Source: Clostridium sp. UBA6640 (GTDB lineage: Bacteria > Bacillota > Clostridia > Clostridiales > Clostridiaceae). Taken from it: DNA of 12,217 bases. Below, piece after piece: positions 1 to 6,460 of the stretch. The position numbers and the translations under genes were made by a program. The number at the start of each line of letters is the position of its first letter. Position 1 is the first letter of the stretch. The DNA lies in the NCBI RefSeq assembly GCF_002455975.1, contig NZ_DKLM01000157.1, forward strand, positions 17,559-29,775, given 5' to 3'. The notes beneath the pieces were generated by a model. It saw nothing but the letters and a program-made list of their open reading frames with translations. It had not been told where the DNA came from and made no database searches.

Positions 1-30
1 AATTCTGAAATAGCTATATTTTTTCATAAA

Positions 31-71
31 AAATAATATAAGCTATCCTAAATAAATAGCTTATATTATTT
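31..71 (-). terminator. AT-rich intrinsic terminator after the DUF1934 gene
   Basis: A perfect 16-bp inverted repeat (31-46 against 56-71) encloses a 9-base loop. On the minus strand the stem runs directly into a T-rich tail. It begins 27 bases past the stop codon of the DUF1934 gene, so it probably ends the PP-loop/DUF1934 operon. The stem is nearly all A/T with one AGCT core. The plus-strand side is also T-rich, so it may act in both directions and serve a convergent gene beyond the left edge. Confidence 0.7.
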
Positions 72-97
72 ATTAATATTATTTAAATAAACTTCTT

Positions 98-508
98 TTA
101 CAGCTTCTTTATATTTATATCTAACGTTGTATATAGAACTTCTTGACCTTGAACTACCATCTCATATTCTATATGTACATTACCCCCATCATTAGTAACA
201 TCAATCTTTAAAGCTCTAGTTCTAAGTTTTAAAGATAATCCTCCATGAGGAGTACTATATAAAATATCTTCTTGATGATTTTTTTCAAAATTCATATTAG
301 TAGTTATACTACCTTCTCTTATAAGAGAAAACTTTTCTTTTTCTATTTTAAATATAGTAGTAGTACCTTCCATACCTGAAACTTCTGTTTCTTCATACTT
401 TGCATGGAATGCACCTTCTTCTTCATAAAACACTCCTGGAGTTACTACCTTAATTTCTTCTTCATCATTTTGTTTACTATTTAAAGTTATTATAGCATTA
501 TCAACCAT
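98..508 (-). CDS. DUF1934 (YwiB-like) beta-barrel protein
   Basis: This 136-residue protein matches the DUF1934/YwiB family in length and pattern. The family signature is visible as ETEVSGMEGTTT (residues about 40-51), a run of short beta strands, and a YSTPHGG turn near residue 84. There is no signal peptide, membrane segment or obvious catalytic motif. The family is described as a small lipocalin-like (calycin) barrel of unknown function, so none is assigned. The ATG is preceded by GAGGAAGAG at good spacing. Only 12 bases separate it from the stop codon of the PP-loop gene upstream, so the two are very likely co-transcribed and translationally close. A terminator follows at 31-71. Confidence 0.87.
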   Translation of the reverse strand: MVDNAIITLNSKQNDEEEIKVVTPGVFYEEEGAFHAKYEETEVSGMEGTTTIFKIEKEKFSLIREGSITTNMNFEKNHQEDILYSTPHGGLSLKLRTRALKIDVTNDGGNVHIEYEMVVQGQEVLYTTLDINIKKL

Positions 509-520
509 ATCTCTTCCTCA

Positions 521-1504
521 CTAATTAATTATATATTTTTCAAGTTCACTATCGTTTACTGTTTTTACTTCTATTATATTATTTGATGGCTTACCATACT
601 TGCCGTATTTAACAGTAACAAACTCTTCATCTTTTCCTTTACTATAACGTGCTGTTACTTTTGCTGCTAATTCTATATCATCTTCTGTAGGTTCACCAAC
701 TATAACTACCATTGACCCTTTGAAATCTGCTGCTAAAAATATAGTATCATTCTTACTTAAAAGATTTTTTATAATTTCTGCTTCGTCAGCTGTTCTTGTA
801 GAAATAATCTTAGAGTTAGTATCTATCCTAAAATGTCTTCCTATTTTTAATAGTTCTAACTCTCTATCAGATGCATCTCCTTGACTTTCTAATATATCTT
901 TTAGTCTTCTGGAATAGTTAGGCTCTGTAAGCTTGCAACCTCCTGCTGGCGATGGATATTCAACTATATTCCACTGCTTAGCAAGTTCCATTTGAACTTT
1001 TCTATTCCTTCCTTGAATGTCTAAAAGATTTTCTCTGTTTACTAATCCCTTTTCTTCCATCTCTGTAGGTGGAAGATTTTTAGCGCACAGTGGTCTTAAT
1101 ATTTTAGCACCTATTCCACTTTCATTTTTAACCTTATCTAAAGCACTTCTATTTTGAGACATAGGCCTTTGGTTTAAAACCTCACCTGTTATTATAAAGT
1201 CTGCATTAAACTTTTCTAACAATTCTCCACAATATCTCATCATCATTGCATGACAATCTATACATGGGTTCATATTCTTTCCATATCCATTCTTAGGTTT
1301 TTTCACCATTTTAAAATGTTCTTCACTAAAATCTATTACTTCAAGTGGTATATCAATTTGCTTAACCATCTTTTTAGCGTTCTCTTCATTAAAAAAATGT
1401 GACTTAAAGCAAATACCGATAACTTCCACGCCTTGATCCTTCATTAATTTTGCAGCTAGTATACTATCTAAGCCACCTGAAACCATTGCTAAAGCCTTTG
1501 TCAT
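521..1504 (-). CDS. PP-loop ATPase, MnmA/ThiI-like, with C-terminal NFACT-R-like domain
   Basis: This 327-residue cytoplasmic protein opens with the PP-loop SGGLDS (residues 9-14), the pyrophosphatase motif of ATP-dependent RNA thiolases such as MnmA and ThiI. Further family landmarks are NPCIDCHAMMM (cysteines 81 and 84), TGEVLNQRPMSQ (106-117) and PAGGCKLT (cysteine 190). The Cys84/Cys190 arrangement resembles the catalytic cysteine pair of MnmA-type tRNA thiolases. Residues about 219-300 (GRHFRID, an R-T-ADEAE segment, AAKVTARYS) resemble the RNA-binding NFACT-R/DUF814 domain, a fusion described for ThiI-like proteins. The inferred role is adenylation and possibly sulfur insertion on an RNA base; the substrate is not known. 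Homologues are often annotated as tRNA methyltransferase or ThiI, which overstates the evidence. The ribosome site is GGGGGAAAG before the ATG. Confidence 0.85.
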   Translation of the reverse strand: MTKALAMVSGGLDSILAAKLMKDQGVEVIGICFKSHFFNEENAKKMVKQIDIPLEVIDFSEEHFKMVKKPKNGYGKNMNPCIDCHAMMMRYCGELLEKFNADFIITGEVLNQRPMSQNRSALDKVKNESGIGAKILRPLCAKNLPPTEMEEKGLVNRENLLDIQGRNRKVQMELAKQWNIVEYPSPAGGCKLTEPNYSRRLKDILESQGDASDRELELLKIGRHFRIDTNSKIISTRTADEAEIIKNLLSKNDTIFLAADFKGSMVVIVGEPTEDDIELAAKVTARYSKGKDEEFVTVKYGKYGKPSNNIIEVKTVNDSELEKYIIN

Positions 1505-1527
1505 GTTCTTTCCCCCATTTAGTTCAA

Positions 1528-1556
1528 TTTATACTTTGTCATACCTCAGTTCACAA
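1528..1556 (-). promoter_or_regulatory. Candidate sigma-A promoter of the PP-loop/DUF1934 operon
   Basis: On the minus strand TTGTGA (plus 1551-1556) and TATAAA (plus 1528-1533) are separated by exactly 17 bases; they match the consensus at 4/6 and 5/6 positions. The predicted start lies about 17 bases before the gene's ATG, leaving room for the GGGGGA ribosome site. The -35 hexamer sits in the TTGTGAA-type sequence bordering repeat copy A, so the repeat may have supplied it. This rests on pattern only. Confidence 0.4.
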
Positions 1557-1563
1557 CTTCTTT

Positions 1564-1638
1564 TCAATTCACAATTCAAAGTTCACAATTAAGGTTGAAC
1601 TTAGTTTTAATCAAACTAAGTTCTTTAATAGATTTTTT
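1564..1638 (+). repeat. Hairpin repeat module, copy A
   Basis: The module has three parts. About 33 bases of loose tandem AATTCACAA-type repeats end in CACAATTAAGGTT (to 1596). A perfect 11-bp hairpin with a 5-base loop follows (1597-1607 / 1613-1623). An AT-rich edge TTTAATAGATTTTTT closes it (1624-1638). The same plan recurs at 1666-1744 and 9463-9543 with different hairpin sequence. Copy A points opposite to copy B, and the two form a composite palindrome. The segment between them holds another 8-bp hairpin (1643-1650 / 1654-1661). Confidence 0.6.
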
Positions 1639-1665
1639 AATAAAAGTGACTGTGTCACTTTAAAA

Positions 1666-1744
1666 ATAAATCAACTCTAAATTTCTCAGCTTTTGCTGAG
1701 AAATATCCATAATTGTGCATTGTGCATTATGAATTGTGCATTAT
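1666..1744 (-). repeat. Hairpin repeat module, copy B (inverted relative to A)
   Basis: Read on the minus strand, ATAATGCACAATTC-type repeats end in CACAATTATGGAT (plus 1705-1717). A perfect 10-bp hairpin with a 4-base loop follows (plus 1681-1690 / 1695-1704), then the edge TTAGAGTTGATTTAT (plus 1666-1680). The edge matches copy C at 10 of 15 positions, while the hairpin stem is unrelated. The module lies six bases past the ddl stop codon, so its hairpin may also help end ddl transcripts, although the T-run after it is short. Confidence 0.6.
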
Positions 1745-1750
1745 TTAAAG

Positions 1751-2782
1751 TTATCTATTATTTCTTTCCACTGCAAATTCTATTAATTCACTAATTAAAT
1801 TGCTATAAGATAATCCTGTTGCTTCCCACATTTTAGGATACATGCTTATACTAGTAAAACCAGGTATTGTATTTACTTCATTTAAATACACTTCCTCAGT
1901 ATCTTTATCAACTAAAAAGTCTACCCTTGCCATTCCTGCACAATCTAATGATTTATATATTTTCAATGACTGTTCTCTTATAAAATCTAACTTCTTTTCA
2001 TCAAGTGCTGCAGGTATCAATAATTTCGAAGCCGCATTTTGATATTTTGCTTCATAATCATAGAACTCTTTAGCAGGTATAATCTCTCCTGGTATTGAAG
2101 CCTTAGGATTATCATTGCCTAAAACTGCAACTTCTATCTCTCTAGCATTTAACCCTTCTTCTATTAATATTTTTCTATCATGTTTTAATGCCTCTTTTAA
2201 ACCACCTTCAAGCTCTTCTCTGCTATGGGCCTTAGTTATCCCTACAGAAGAACCACTGTTTGAAGGCTTAACAAATACAGGATATCCTAATTTTTCCTCT
2301 ATCTTCTTTATATATTCATCCTTTGATGTTTCATAATCATGGCTAGTTATAACTACATAATCAGCTTGTTTTATTCCAGCATGCTCTAATATATACTTTG
2401 TATATATCTTATCCATACAAAGAGCTGAGCTCATTACCCCTGGTCCAACACAAGGTATGTTAAGCAATTTACATAAGCCTTGAACTGTTCCATCTTCACC
2501 AAATTGACCATGTAGAACAGGGAACACTACTTCTACTTCTTTATTGAAAACAACTTTTTCCCCATTAGGGCTTTTATGAAACTCATCCTTTTCCCAATCT
2601 CCATTTTCAATATTATCTATTTTTCCTGAGTATTCAAACCATTTACCATCTTTTGCAATTCCTATTGGATATATATCATACTTACTTTGATCTATATGTC
2701 TTAATACAGAAGAGGCAGATACTCTTGAAACTTCATGTTCTGTTGATTGCCCACCAAATAATACTGCTACTTTTCTCTTCAT
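1751..2782 (-). CDS. ddl: D-alanine--D-alanine ligase
   Basis: Ddl joins two D-alanines using ATP to make the dipeptide that ends the peptidoglycan stem, in the cytoplasm. At 343 residues it has normal length with all ATP-grasp landmarks: HEVS (Glu17, substrate amino group), HGQFGEDG (91-98), PSNSGSSVG with Lys172 for ATP, the omega-loop YDYEAKY (241-247), RVDF (Asp288) and NEVNTIPG (Glu302, Asn304 for magnesium). The Lys246-Tyr247 pair in the omega loop is that of true D-Ala ligases and argues against a VanA-type D-Ala-D-lactate enzyme. AGGAGAG precedes the ATG with 7-base spacing. The gene stands alone between spoIIR and the PP-loop operon; repeat copy B follows immediately. Confidence 0.96.
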   Translation of the reverse strand: MKRKVAVLFGGQSTEHEVSRVSASSVLRHIDQSKYDIYPIGIAKDGKWFEYSGKIDNIENGDWEKDEFHKSPNGEKVVFNKEVEVVFPVLHGQFGEDGTVQGLCKLLNIPCVGPGVMSSALCMDKIYTKYILEHAGIKQADYVVITSHDYETSKDEYIKKIEEKLGYPVFVKPSNSGSSVGITKAHSREELEGGLKEALKHDRKILIEEGLNAREIEVAVLGNDNPKASIPGEIIPAKEFYDYEAKYQNAASKLLIPAALDEKKLDFIREQSLKIYKSLDCAGMARVDFLVDKDTEEVYLNEVNTIPGFTSISMYPKMWEATGLSYSNLISELIEFAVERNNR

Positions 2783-3070
2783 TTAACATCTCTCCTAAAT
2801 TGAAATTCATATTATTATAATACTCTTTTGTTTTAATTTGGAATCTCTATCATAATTACCGCTACAATATAGTTTATTTATTTTCACTAACTTTATCAAG
2901 GAAAATCATTAAAATTATATTTAACAATTAAAACTTTTGCTAAACTTTTGCGCTATAGCAGAGATATAGCTAACTTTCAATTATAATTTTACATACATTT
3001 CCTATAACACAAAATTTTTCACAGCATATATGCAAATAGAAAGTAGTTTACACATTAAATTTAACAACCA
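2783..3070. other. ddl-spoIIR intergenic region with weak promoter and direct repeat
   Basis: No gene is visible in this part of the 359-base gap. A minus-strand promoter candidate is TTGAAA (plus 2975-2980), 17 bases, TATAGC (plus 2952-2957); the -10 is only 4/6. Immediately after it the 10-mer AAACTTTTGC occurs twice at 11-base spacing (2931-2940, 2942-2951), which could be an operator or chance. A nearer TATAAT-like box on the minus strand around 2811-2820 lacks a good -35. A 10-bp palindrome GCATATATGC lies near 3024-3033. None of these is strong. Confidence 0.3.
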
Positions 3071-3111
3071 AAAGTGGCATGCACAATTAAATCAATTGTG
3101 CACGCCACTTT
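3071..3111 (-). terminator. spoIIR terminator
   Basis: An 18-bp inverted repeat (3071-3088 / 3094-3111) with a 5-base loop lies 30 bases past the spoIIR stop. The single imperfect pair is G-U in minus-strand RNA but A-C in plus-strand RNA, so the full hairpin forms only in the transcript that reads through spoIIR. The minus-strand tail is TTTTGGTTGTT, moderately T-rich. A 10-bp inverted repeat (3036-3045 / 3111-3120) lies around it. Confidence 0.8.
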
Positions 3112-3141
3112 ACTTTCTATATTATATTAAACTTGGGGAGT

Positions 3142-3816
3142 TTACTTAAACACACTTTCAAATACCTCAAAAACTTTAGATTTAATTACTATATTATTGT
3201 CATTTGAGTTATCTATTAAATCTACACCTTGGTTGCCATTAACCAAATTATTTACTTTATTATATTCTTTTTCGCTTAAAACTTCTTTCATTTGCTTTTC
3301 AGTTTCCTCATAAGCAATTGAACCCTTAGTAACATCTACAAAACAAAGTGGAGGGAACATTACACACCACCAATTTTGACCTTCTCCGCTACCTATAATT
3401 ATCCTATAAGCCTCATACTTTCCTTGTGGCAAGGTTATGTTTCCATAGGTTTTAACAGGAAAATATTCATTTGATAGCGTACTTTCCACATCATAACTAT
3501 ACCCATTTTCATTTATTACTTCTTTTGCTATATCTAATATATTTTCATTTTCTATGTTTAATATTTCTCTCGACTCTTCAATAGATTTTGAATTATTTAA
3601 TTTTGGTGATATATATTGTAAAACTCTATCCCTGACTTGAAGTTTTAATGCTTGATCATTTTCATTATCACTATTTGCTATTACATGAAATCTTATAAGC
3701 TTATCAGATATCTCATCTGTAGATACATCTGCTGCTTTAATAGAATTTGATTTATAAGCTGAAAATATTGTAATAATCACTGTTAAAGTTAATAAAATTG
3801 ATATCATTTTTTTCAT
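3142..3816 (-). CDS. spoIIR: Stage II sporulation protein R
   Basis: SpoIIR is made in the forespore, is exported to the intermembrane space, and activates the mother-cell protease SpoIIGA, which then processes pro-sigma-E. The 224-residue protein has an N-terminal hydrophobic export segment (residues about 5-20, after MKK). It has the two family signatures: RFHVIANSD (42-50) and the block from LPQGKYEAYR (119-128) through GEGQNWWCVMFPPLCFVD (134-151). After about residue 195 the tail is Asn/Asp-rich and poorly conserved. AGGGGGA lies seven bases before the ATG. The gene is monocistronic: a sigma-F-like promoter precedes it and a hairpin terminator follows it. Confidence 0.95.
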   Translation of the reverse strand: MKKMISILLTLTVIITIFSAYKSNSIKAADVSTDEISDKLIRFHVIANSDNENDQALKLQVRDRVLQYISPKLNNSKSIEESREILNIENENILDIAKEVINENGYSYDVESTLSNEYFPVKTYGNITLPQGKYEAYRIIIGSGEGQNWWCVMFPPLCFVDVTKGSIAYEETEKQMKEVLSEKEYNKVNNLVNGNQGVDLIDNSNDNNIVIKSKVFEVFESVFK

Positions 3817-3853
3817 ATTTAAATCCCCCTAATTGCTTTTATCATCATGTTAC

Positions 3854-3882
3854 AATTATTTCCAGTTATATTTTTTATATAC
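3854..3882 (-). promoter_or_regulatory. Candidate sigma-F promoter of spoIIR
   Basis: On the minus strand GTATA (plus 3878-3882) is followed after 14 bases by GGAAATAATT (plus 3854-3863). The second box fits the sigma-F -10 pattern GGnnAnAnTw at every fixed position, and the first fits the GyATA -35. The spacer is at or slightly below the usual length. The predicted start is about 30 bases before the ATG. The spoIIR genes known in Bacillus are sigma-F genes, so the placement makes sense. Confidence 0.5.
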
Positions 3883-3929
3883 AGCTTTTCCCATTTTTTA
3901 ATATTTATTTTTTTCAAGAGATTTAAAGC

Positions 3930-4055
3930 AAAATAACTAGTAAAATATGCGATGAGTGTTTTATGCCTAAATAAACTTTATACTTTCACAACAGTCAAGC
4001 TATTAGTATAAAATTATGACATAACATTTTACAAAGCATATAAACTAGTTATTTT
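3930..4055. repeat. 126-bp inverted-repeat element between gerXC and spoIIR
   Basis: The left arm 3930-3950 and right arm 4036-4055 are inverted copies: 12 perfect pairs (3930-3941 / 4044-4055), a 3x2 internal bulge, and 6 more pairs (3945-3950 / 4036-4041). They enclose about 85 bases without a gene. The right arm begins 14 bases past the gerXC stop. It could be a small mobile-type palindromic repeat or a distant-arm terminator. No other clear gerXC terminator is visible in this 252-base gap. Confidence 0.5.
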
Positions 4056-4068
4056 TAACAATCAATTA

Positions 4069-5343
4069 TTAATCTACAACTCCTACATTCATTATCTTAT
4101 TATTTACATCTACAGTTATCTCAGCATTTTCGTATAAGATATTCCACTTATCTTTTATCTCTGACCATAATCCAGGTTTATATCTCTTAATATGTTCTCT
4201 AATTTCTAGCGAATCAGCTTTTATATCTTTCTGAAGATTTGCTGCTACTTTCTCTAATTCTTTTTTCATCGCCACATTTAAATCTTCTTTAATCTCATTA
4301 ATATCTTTTTCATTTGAGACTTTAGCCCCTTTGTAATATCCCTTAATAGTTCCTTCATTTGTTATATTATAATTTACAAACAATTTTCCATCTTTATAAT
4401 CAACCTTAACTTTACTTACATTTTCATCTATATAATAGTCAATTGGACGTCCATCTCTATATACAACTCTTTTTCCTGCCCCTAACTTGCCCCTAAGTAT
4501 TTGAATATCTTGAGTTTCAACATCATTAACATATCCAATTATGCCAAAATTTCTAATTATAGCCATTCCTGAAAGTGACAAATCTTGTTTGGCTTCTAAC
4601 TCTTCTTCATTTGTACTTTTCTTTTTCTTCTCTTGCATCATATCTTCTTTTTCTTTCTCTTTTTCTTTTTTCTTTCTTTCTCCTTCTGGTTTTTTTTCTT
4701 CTTCTAGTACAATATAAGGTATCATACTATCTTGCTTTTTTACATCCTCTAAATAATTATGTAAAGTAACAGGAATAATTGCTCCATACTTACTATTATT
4801 ACTCATAATGCCTGAGATATAAGATTCTATATTTTCTTCCATTGTGGGTTTATAAGAAACATAATCTTTAGCCATATCTTTTACAATGACTATCATCATT
4901 GATCTATTTAAAGTAGCATCTCTTTCCACATAATCAAATACTTCTTTTAACACTTCTGGATAGCTAAATAATCTATCACTTATAACTAATAATTTCGTAT
5001 GTCCAAAATGTAACGACCTACTGCTTTGAGCAATAGCTTTAAAATAAGTATCTGTCATAGAGTAACCACTCGCAGTTATAGCTATCTCCTCTGCAGTTCC
5101 TTTTTGCGGGTTTAGATTTCTTATATCAGGAAATCCATAAGTAACTTCAATAATTGATAATGGCTTTTCTGAAAAAGCTTCTTCTGACCCTATATGCTTT
5201 AGCTCTTTTACTTTATTAATATCTTCGCCTATATCTATTGCAATAGTTGATACAAAAGCCTTTCTATCTATCTCAACATTATCCCAACAACCTGTTAAAA
5301 GTAAGCACATTATAAAAATTATGAAAAATTTTTTAACTCTCAT
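4069..5343 (-). CDS. gerXC: Ger(x)C-family spore germination lipoprotein
   Basis: This is the C subunit of a GerA-type germinant receptor, a lipoprotein on the outer face of the spore inner membrane. The 424-residue protein starts with a lipoprotein signal: MRVKK, a hydrophobic stretch, then lipobox LTGC with Cys19 as lipidation site, followed by WDNVEIDR, typical of the family. Later landmarks are GHTKLLVISDRL (114-125) and SLSGMAIIRN (256-265). It is about 50 residues longer than Bacillus GerAC because of a Lys/Glu-rich insertion at 214-251, at the junction of the N-terminal and middle domains. The start overlaps the end of gerXB by 11 bases, with AAAGGAG before the ATG, which implies translational coupling. 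The symbol follows clostridial usage; the germinant is unknown. Confidence 0.93.
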   Translation of the reverse strand: MRVKKFFIIFIMCLLLTGCWDNVEIDRKAFVSTIAIDIGEDINKVKELKHIGSEEAFSEKPLSIIEVTYGFPDIRNLNPQKGTAEEIAITASGYSMTDTYFKAIAQSSRSLHFGHTKLLVISDRLFSYPEVLKEVFDYVERDATLNRSMMIVIVKDMAKDYVSYKPTMEENIESYISGIMSNNSKYGAIIPVTLHNYLEDVKKQDSMIPYIVLEEEKKPEGERKKKEKEKEKEDMMQEKKKKSTNEEELEAKQDLSLSGMAIIRNFGIIGYVNDVETQDIQILRGKLGAGKRVVYRDGRPIDYYIDENVSKVKVDYKDGKLFVNYNITNEGTIKGYYKGAKVSNEKDINEIKEDLNVAMKKELEKVAANLQKDIKADSLEIREHIKRYKPGLWSEIKDKWNILYENAEITVDVNNKIMNVGVVD

Positions 5344-6436
5344 TTTCTATGCTCCTTTTCTTTTTAAGTAAACTTATTAAATAAGATATAATAATAACCA
5401 CAATTATAGATATTATAAAAATCATTTTAGGCATACTAATATCTCCACTACGTATTCCTATTATGTTCTCAGGATATAATGCAGCTATATAAATAACAGG
5501 TATGAATAGTATAGATGAAATTCTTATATGCTCCAAATTTAAGGCTTTCTTTACTATATAAGAAGAAAAATAATATGTATTGCAAAAATTAGTAAAATAG
5601 AATAATATCCATAATGCCATAACTAATCCATCCCAACGTTCTAATATTCCGCTCCTTGTATTTATGGATTTAAGCATAGTTATTGTAGGAAATACCCTTT
5701 CTGCTGTTTGTTCAGCAGATAGAGTGGAAATTACGAATATAAAGGTTATAGCATAAAATAACGCTATAAAAATACTACTACTTCTAAATATTTTAGTTAT
5801 ACTTTCTTTTCTTTTAACATGAGGCAGCAATACAAATGCTATGCAAAAACCATTAACTAAAAAAAGTATATCCAAAGCTCCCTTTACATATGATATAGGC
5901 CTCTCCTTTAGCATTGGAAGTAACATAGTGAACTTTGAGTTTGGAATATTAAGTAGTAATATGAAAACAGTTGGAATAATCATAATCCAAAATGTAATTT
6001 CATTAAAATGTACTATATTGCTAAGTCCACCTCTTACCAAATAAACCCCTAAGAAAATCATAATTGCTATTATAAATCCCCTTGGTGTCTTTTGAAGTAA
6101 GTACATATTTATAGCATCAGCAAAAGCCCTAAGTGAAATAGATAATATATAGATCATTACAATTGCATACGCTAGGGATATTATATTTCCTAATACTCTT
6201 CCATAAGTATTATTTAAAATTGTTACAATATCTTTATAGTCATTAAGTTTCATAAGATGATTAATCATATAAAGAAGTAAAAATAATACTACTCCCATAA
6301 TTAAAGCTGAAATCCAACCATCGCGGCCTACAATCTTAGCAAGAGAAGATGGCCCATAAAATACCCCTATTCCTATCATTGAAACTATTAAACTGGTAAA
6401 TAATCCATGTTCTCTTATAAAATCATTGTTCTTCAT
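5333..6436 (-). CDS. gerXB: GerAB-type spore germination permease
   Basis: This is the B subunit of the germinant receptor, an integral protein of the spore inner membrane related to amino-acid permeases (APC superfamily), in which nutrient germinants are thought to bind. The 367-residue length is close to Bacillus GerAB. About ten hydrophobic helices are visible, the first near residues 12-31 with the small-residue stretch MIGIGVFYGPSS, and the last near 336-357, ending in KKKRS. Asn/Asp/Thr residues within helices could line a ligand pocket, but the germinant cannot be told from sequence. A strong GGAGGAG precedes the ATG. The gene follows gerXA by 24 bases and overlaps gerXC by 11. Confidence 0.94.
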   Translation of the reverse strand: MKNNDFIREHGLFTSLIVSMIGIGVFYGPSSLAKIVGRDGWISALIMGVVLFLLLYMINHLMKLNDYKDIVTILNNTYGRVLGNIISLAYAIVMIYILSISLRAFADAINMYLLQKTPRGFIIAIMIFLGVYLVRGGLSNIVHFNEITFWIMIIPTVFILLLNIPNSKFTMLLPMLKERPISYVKGALDILFLVNGFCIAFVLLPHVKRKESITKIFRSSSIFIALFYAITFIFVISTLSAEQTAERVFPTITMLKSINTRSGILERWDGLVMALWILFYFTNFCNTYYFSSYIVKKALNLEHIRISSILFIPVIYIAALYPENIIGIRSGDISMPKMIFIISIIVVIIISYLISLLKKKRSIENES

Positions 6437-6460
6437 TTTTACTCCTCCAACCTTAGTAAT

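Noticed and set aside
1450..1680. 76-codon plus-strand open frame across the repeat pair upstream of the PP-loop gene
   Set aside because: Its residues derive from the AT-rich repeats and from the antisense of a real gene start; no translation signal.
1505..1750. Possible CRISPR array from the short repeated AATTCACAA units
   Set aside because: The units are 7-10 bases, imperfect and without regular spacers, and no cas gene is present.
1751..2782. Possible VanA-type D-Ala-D-lactate ligase
   Set aside because: The omega loop YDYEAKY with Lys-Tyr is that of ordinary D-Ala-D-Ala ligases, and no van genes are nearby.
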